Positions 30,474 through 35,297 of a DNA stretch of 35,297 nucleotides are shown here, one piece after another (within the stretch, counting starts at the first letter, position 1; the number at the start of each line of letters is the position of its first letter). The stretch is taken from positions 1 through 35,297 of the forward strand of contig MFTB01000024.1 in NCBI GenBank assembly GCA_001785195.1. The letters run 5' to 3'. The notes under the pieces were generated by a model. That model saw only the letters and a program-made list of their open reading frames with translations, was not told where the DNA came from and did no database searches. Source of the DNA: Candidatus Muproteobacteria bacterium RIFCSPHIGHO2_12_FULL_60_33. GTDB lineage: Bacteria; Pseudomonadota; Gammaproteobacteria; Acidiferrobacterales; Sulfurifustaceae. A program made the translations under genes and the position numbers.

Positions 30474-32846
30474 ATGAAGCGTATTCTCTTTAACGCAACT
30501 CATCCCGAAGAGTTGCGGTTGGCTGTGGTCGACGGCCAGAAACTGATCGACCTCGACATCGAATCCTCGACCTACCAGCAGAAAAAAGGAAACATCTACA
30601 AGGGCAAGGTCACCCGCGTGGAGCCGAGCCTGGAAGCCGCTTTCGTGGACTACGGTTCCGAACGCCAGGGCTTCCTGCCCCTCAAGGAAATTTCCCGCAT
30701 TTACTTTCAGGGTTACAACGAACGCACCCCGATGAGTCAGGTGCGTATCAAGGACGTAATCCGCGAAGGCCAGGAATTGCTGGTGCAGGTGGACAAGGAA
30801 GAACGCGGCACCAAGGGTGCGGCGCTCACGACCTTTGTCAGTCTCGCCGGCCGCTATCTGGTGCTCATGCCCAACAACCCCAAGGGCGGCGGTATCTCCC
30901 GCCGCATCGAGGGCGAGGAACGCGCCGAGCTGCGCGAGGCCATGTCACAGCTCAAGCTGCCGGACGACTATTCCGTCATCGCCCGCACCGCCGGCATCGG
31001 CCGTTCGGCCGAGGAATTACAGTGGGACCTCGATTACTTGATCAATCTGTGGGACGCCATTTACAAGGCCTCCCAGGAACGCGCCGCGCCCTTCCTGATC
31101 TACCAGGAAAGCAACCTGGTGGTGCGCGCCACCCGCGATTACCTCAAGGCCGATATCGGCGACATCATGGTGGATAACCCGGAGATCCACGAACGCATGT
31201 CGAAATTCATGCAGCAGGTGGCGCCGCAGTTTCTGGACAAACTCAAGCTGTACAAGGACGAAACGCCGCTGTTCTCGCGCTTCCAGATCGAACACCAGAT
31301 CGAGTCGGCCTTCTCGCGCGAGGTGCGCCTGGAATCGGGTGGCGCGGTCGTGTTCGACAAGACCGAGGCGCTGGTCACCATCGACGTCAACTCGGCGCGC
31401 GCCACCAAGGGCGCCGACATCGAGGAAACCGCGCTCAACACCAACATGGAAGCGGCGGAAGAAATCGCCCGCCAGCTGCGCCTGCGCGACCTCGGTGGCC
31501 TGATCGTCATCGACTTCATCGACATGACACCCGAGCGCAACCGGCGCGATGTGGAAAACCGCCTGTTCGAATCCCTCAAGGTGGACCGCGCCCGCACCCA
31601 GGTTGGCCGCATTTCGCGCTTCGGACTGCTCGAGATGTCACGCCAGCGGCTGCGTCCCTCGCTCGGCGAATCCTCCAGCCTGATCTGCCCGCGCTGCCGC
31701 GGCACCGGACATATTCGCAGCGTACAGTCCTCGGCGCTTTCGATCCTGCGCATGATCCAGGAAGAGGCCATGAAGGAAAACACCGCCGCGGTGCACGTGC
31801 ACCTGCCGGTGGAGACGGCCACGTACCTGCTCAACGAGAAACGCATGGAAATGAGCGCGATCGAATCGCGCATCGGCACACCCATCATGATCATTCCGAT
31901 GTCGGACATGGAAACGCCGCACTACCACATCCGCCGCCTGCGTATCGACGAATACGAAGCCGAGGCCGACGTGCCGAGCTACGAGATCGACCTGGTCGAG
32001 GACGAGGAAGAGGAAGAGCGCAAACCCGCTCAACCCACGCCGGTTTCCGCGGAAGCGGAAAAGCCGGTTATCGGTCCGCTCACGCATGCCGCCGCGCCGC
32101 CGGAACGCCCAAAGCCTGCCGCCAACGGCGGCGGCGTCATCAAGAAGTTCATCACCGGCCTGTTCGGCAAAAAAGAAGCGGAGGAAAAGAAACCGGCGGC
32201 CCCGGAAAGCCGTCCCGCGCGTCCACAACAACCGGGTCGCGGCCATGGCGGCGGGCGTCCGTATCATCGCCCCCAGCACGGTCAACGGCATGAGCGTCAC
32301 GCGCGTTCCGACCGTCGTCCCGGCGGCCAAGGCCAGGGTCAGGACCAAAACCGTCCGCGCCCACCGCAGCCGCCACAGGCCGGCGGCGGTTCCGGCCCGG
32401 GACCAAGTCCCGGCAACGAAACCAATCCGCCTCAACGTGAACGCCCTGAAGGTGGTGGCGGAAGACGCCGGCGTCGCGGTCGTCGTCGTGGCCGGGGTCA
32501 GGAAGGCAGGCCGCCGCAGGACCGGCAGGACATCAACGTGCGTAACAATGCTCCTGAGCCAAATGGTCCGTCTGACAGGCCGGCACGGGAATCACAGCCC
32601 CCACGCGAAGAAACGTACAAGGCGCCGGCCAGCACGGCTGGTGGCGTGACGGAATCCTTCATGGAAACTCCGTCTTCGGTTTCATCCCGGGACAAGCCGT
32701 CGGAACAAAATGACGGATGGCATACACCGTCGGCGAGTCCGTCTGAACATGAAGCACACCATGATTCGGACAGCCGTGAATCCTCTCCCAAGCCGGAAAT
32801 GGTTCAGATCGAGACCCGGTCCGACACGGACAACGGGAACAAGTAG
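30474..32846 (+). CDS. rne: Ribonuclease E
   Basis: 790 aa, MKRILFNATHPEELRLAVVDGQKLIDLDIES, EGQELLVQVDKEERGTKGAALTTFVSLAGRYLVLMP, Zn-link CPRCRGTGHIR. Arg/Pro/Gly-rich disordered C-terminus. Confidence 0.97.
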   Translation: MKRILFNATHPEELRLAVVDGQKLIDLDIESSTYQQKKGNIYKGKVTRVEPSLEAAFVDYGSERQGFLPLKEISRIYFQGYNERTPMSQVRIKDVIREGQELLVQVDKEERGTKGAALTTFVSLAGRYLVLMPNNPKGGGISRRIEGEERAELREAMSQLKLPDDYSVIARTAGIGRSAEELQWDLDYLINLWDAIYKASQERAAPFLIYQESNLVVRATRDYLKADIGDIMVDNPEIHERMSKFMQQVAPQFLDKLKLYKDETPLFSRFQIEHQIESAFSREVRLESGGAVVFDKTEALVTIDVNSARATKGADIEETALNTNMEAAEEIARQLRLRDLGGLIVIDFIDMTPERNRRDVENRLFESLKVDRARTQVGRISRFGLLEMSRQRLRPSLGESSSLICPRCRGTGHIRSVQSSALSILRMIQEEAMKENTAAVHVHLPVETATYLLNEKRMEMSAIESRIGTPIMIIPMSDMETPHYHIRRLRIDEYEAEADVPSYEIDLVEDEEEEERKPAQPTPVSAEAEKPVIGPLTHAAAPPERPKPAANGGGVIKKFITGLFGKKEAEEKKPAAPESRPARPQQPGRGHGGGRPYHRPQHGQRHERHARSDRRPGGQGQGQDQNRPRPPQPPQAGGGSGPGPSPGNETNPPQRERPEGGGGRRRRRGRRRGRGQEGRPPQDRQDINVRNNAPEPNGPSDRPARESQPPREETYKAPASTAGGVTESFMETPSSVSSRDKPSEQNDGWHTPSASPSEHEAHHDSDSRESSPKPEMVQIETRSDTDNGNK

Positions 32847-32866
32847 GAAACAGGCCGTCAAAACAA

Positions 32867-32892
32867 AAGGCCCGCGCAAGCGGGCCTTTTTA
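32867..32892 (+). terminator. Rho-independent terminator of rne
   Basis: aaaGGCCCGC-gcaa-GCGGGCCttttt. Confidence 0.92.
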
Positions 32893-33000
32893 TTTGGGTA
32901 TTTGGAATCCCTGGAGTCCAGCGTGAAAAGTCTAGTAATGCTTCCCCGGTCCATCCCCACCACTTCACTATTGAAAAACAGTGGGAATGGCTCTTTTCAA

Positions 33001-34576
33001 CCTATTCCGTTGAAAAACTCGCTGTTGAAATGATCCGGGGCTGAAGCAGTTGGGGTGTTCGAACTGGCGGGCGAGGATTATTTTTGTTTTTTGTGTTTCT
33101 GCGATCTGGAACTCTTCGGTTTCTTCATTTTCCTTGACGTTACGCGGGGATCCAAGGTGGTTCCGGCGCGGGTGGTGCGAGCCACTTCACCATTCTTCGT
33201 AAGTTCTGGGCTGTGGCGGCCAGCAGGAACTCATCCTGGGCACCACTGAGACCGCGTAATCGCAGCCGATCGAGCTTCAATATCCGTTTGAGGTGCGCGA
33301 AGAGCATCTCGACCTTCTTCCGGTCCTTGCGGGATTGCTGGTACGCCTCGGTCTTGGCGAGGGCGCGCGCCACATCGCGGGCGGATTCATGGGGGCTGCG
33401 ATCAATCTTGCGAATCGCCATGTTGGGGCTGCACCGGGCCTTGAGGGCGCAAGGCTGGCAGTCGTACAGACTGGCGCGATAGCGAAACGGATCCTTTTTC
33501 CTGCTGCGCCACGCCGTCTTCAGAAATTTGCCGGCCGGGCAAACATACCGGTTGTGCTCGGCATCAAAGATGAAACTCGATCGCCCGAAGGTGCCGTCCG
33601 ACCGCTCGGACTTGTCCCACACCGGCACGTGCGGTTCGATCTTCTTTTCGTCGACCATCCACCCGAGGAGGGCCGCCGTGCCATAGGCCGTGTCACCGAT
33701 GAGGCGCTGTGGCTTTTTGCCAAGACGATGCTCGACGCGGTCGATCATCGTCTTGGTGGCATTGACCTCGTCGGATCGATACGCCGGTGTGGCCTCGACG
33801 TCCACCACGATGCCGGCGTGCGTATCGACCAGATAATTCGTCGAGTAGGCGTAGAACGCCGGACCACCCGGGGCGGCCGTCCACTGCGCCGCGGGGTCGG
33901 TCAGAGAGATATTCTTGGGCACCTTCTTCTCGCCATCCGCTTCATCCAGCGCCGCCAGATACTCGCGCACCGGGCGGCTGATCGCGCTGACCCGGGACCA
34001 ATCGATGTCGTTGCCCGGCAGGCCACGCTGACGGTTGGCGTCCGCCTTTACCACGCTGGCGTCGATGGCGAAGCCTTCTCCGCCCACCAGACCTTCGCGG
34101 AGGCAACGATCCAGGACACGTTCAAACACAAAGCGCAGCGTGTCGCTGTCGCGGAACCGGCCGTGCCGGTTCTTGGAGAAACTCGAGTGATCCGGCACCG
34201 GATCCTCCAGGCCCAGCCGGCAGAACCAGCGGTACGCCAGGTTCAGATGTGCCTCCTCGCACAGCCGCCGTTCGGAGCGGATCCCGAAGCAGTAGCCGAC
34301 GATCAGCATGCGGATCAGGAGTTCCGGATCGATCGAGGGCCGGCCGGTGTGGCTGTAGTAAGGACTGAGGTGCTGGCGCAAATCGCTGAGATCGAGGAAT
34401 CGATCAATGCCGCGCAACAGGTGGTTGGGTGGAACGTGATCGTCGAGGTGGAAGGAATAGAACAGTCGGTTCTGATTGCCGCTGTGGTGACCCATCATCT
34501 GGATGAACTCCGTGCGTTGGCTTGTTACTCAGACCTTCGCAGCGTGTTGTGGTTCAGGGTTTTTCAACAAAATAGG
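33001..34576 (-). mobile_element. IS1182-family insertion sequence (ends tentative)
   Basis: Intact transposase ORF. Candidate terminal inverted repeats CCTATTCCGTTGAAAAACTC (33001-33020) and GGGTTTTTCAACAAAATAGG (34557-34576). Target-site duplication not identified. Confidence 0.7.
33140..34498 (-). CDS. IS1182-family transposase
   Basis: 452 aa, RLFYSFHLDDHVPPNHLLRGIDRFLDLSDLR, GRPSIDPELLIRMLIVGYCFGIRSERRLCEE, FAIDASVVKADANRQRG, MLFAHLKRILKLDRLRLRGLSGAQDEFLLAATAQNLRRM. Confidence 0.93.
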   Translation of the reverse strand: MMGHHSGNQNRLFYSFHLDDHVPPNHLLRGIDRFLDLSDLRQHLSPYYSHTGRPSIDPELLIRMLIVGYCFGIRSERRLCEEAHLNLAYRWFCRLGLEDPVPDHSSFSKNRHGRFRDSDTLRFVFERVLDRCLREGLVGGEGFAIDASVVKADANRQRGLPGNDIDWSRVSAISRPVREYLAALDEADGEKKVPKNISLTDPAAQWTAAPGGPAFYAYSTNYLVDTHAGIVVDVEATPAYRSDEVNATKTMIDRVEHRLGKKPQRLIGDTAYGTAALLGWMVDEKKIEPHVPVWDKSERSDGTFGRSSFIFDAEHNRYVCPAGKFLKTAWRSRKKDPFRYRASLYDCQPCALKARCSPNMAIRKIDRSPHESARDVARALAKTEAYQQSRKDRKKVEMLFAHLKRILKLDRLRLRGLSGAQDEFLLAATAQNLRRMVKWLAPPAPEPPWIPA

Positions 34577-34643
34577 CCGTAAGTGGACAGACTATCCTCT
34601 CCAAGGGTGGACTAACCTTGCTTTCATGCACAGATTCCCCCTG

Positions 34644-35216
34644 TTACGCCCTGTGCCGACTCTCACCGCTGGCGATACCGCCGGCGATGAGATGCGCCGT
34701 GCGCAACGGCTCCGGCAAGCGGCTGTGGACCGCGAAGCGTTTAATGAGTTCGCTGGTTTTTTCCAGTGAGATTCCCGCCCGCTGCACAAACACCCCGGCC
34801 ACGGGCTCCATCGGCCCCAACTGCTCGATCAGCGCCCACTTGCGCCGTCCGCCCGGCACCCGCTGCAGCAGCGCGCGGCGGATGGCGGGGAAGCCTGGCT
34901 GTTTGCGCGCTATGGCGATGACCGGCACGCCCAGCGCCTGATGCAATTCGCCCAGGTCGATGACGTTGAATCCGGCGAAGGCAATACCCTGCAACAGAAT
35001 CGCCTGGGCGTGTGCGGCAAAACGGGATTGCGAAACCAGACGGATCAGTGTCCGGGTGGAATTCGCGCCGTCGCGCCGCACCTTGCCGCTCAGCACGCCC
35101 TCCAGCCGTGCCCCCGCGTACACCGCGCCGACCACCAGCACGTCGCCACGATGCGCGCGGTCGAAAGGCGCATCGTCAAAGCCAATCACATGCGATATCC
35201 GTCGCGGCATGGCCAT
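34644..35216 (-). CDS. DUF99 family protein (archaeal endonuclease dU-like)
   Basis: 190 aa, HVIGFDDAPF, ILLQGIAFAGFNVIDLGELHQALGVPVIAIARKQPGFPAI, C-terminal PEPLRTAHLIAGGIASGES. Confidence 0.85.
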   Translation of the reverse strand: MAMPRRISHVIGFDDAPFDRAHRGDVLVVGAVYAGARLEGVLSGKVRRDGANSTRTLIRLVSQSRFAAHAQAILLQGIAFAGFNVIDLGELHQALGVPVIAIARKQPGFPAIRRALLQRVPGGRRKWALIEQLGPMEPVAGVFVQRAGISLEKTSELIKRFAVHSRLPEPLRTAHLIAGGIASGESRHRA

Positions 35217-35229
35217 AAGAGTTAAATGA

Positions 35230-35248
35230 CCCCCGGCAAAGCCGGGGG
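35230..35248 (-). terminator. Hairpin between the partial upstream gene and DUF99
   Basis: CCCCCGGC-aaa-GCCGGGGG. Poor T-run, so terminator function is uncertain. Confidence 0.45.
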
Positions 35249-35249
35249 C

Positions 35250-35297
35250 TTATTGGGTGAGCGCCTCAAAGGCGCCAATAACACCGTGAGCCGCCTG
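35250..35297 (-). CDS. Possible C-terminal end of an upstream gene (...QAAHGVIGAFEALTQ*)
   Basis: Open minus-strand frame from the window edge to TAA, followed by the 35230-35248 hairpin. Confidence 0.35.
   Translation of the reverse strand, partial: QAAHGVIGAFEALTQ

Noticed and set aside
32086-32649. 187-aa alternative-frame ORF inside rne
   Set aside because: Arg/Pro/Ala-rich out-of-frame reading of the RNase E low-complexity tail; the rne frame remains open to 32846.
33293-34582. 429-aa plus-strand ORF
   Set aside because: Antisense shadow of the IS1182 transposase with no domain signature.

Overview
35.3 kb of a GC-rich, gammaproteobacterial-type chromosome, mostly housekeeping genes. 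The core is a conserved minus-strand block: yceD-rpmF-plsX-fabH-fabD-fabG-acpP-fabF-pabB-pabC-mltG-tmk-holB-pilZ-tatD. It links through maf, sppA, gph and rluC to a divergent rne. A two-subunit pyruvate carboxylase pair (biotin carboxylase plus carboxyltransferase/BCCP) sits between yceD and maf on the opposite strand. The left part carries a ybiT-like ABC-F gene (partial), doxX, class I FBP aldolase, UPF0178, a DUF3014 protein, transaldolase and a UspA protein. The right end has an IS1182-type element next to a DUF99 gene. No CRISPR array, tRNA or rRNA gene, or obvious defence system was found. The most interesting signal is non-coding. Several intergenic inverted-repeat families have arms built of about three tandem copies of an 8-10 nt unit (CGCAGATRAA, GACGCAGA and ACAGGATTA types). 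They fill successive junctions of the fatty-acid/folate operon. Other notable items are a MITE-like element with a 9-bp direct repeat, a 248-bp insert between plsX and fabH that keeps ATGA stop/start overlaps on both sides, and a GlcG/HbpS-like gene that appears to have lost its centre. Family names come from recognition of sequence motifs; no database search was possible.
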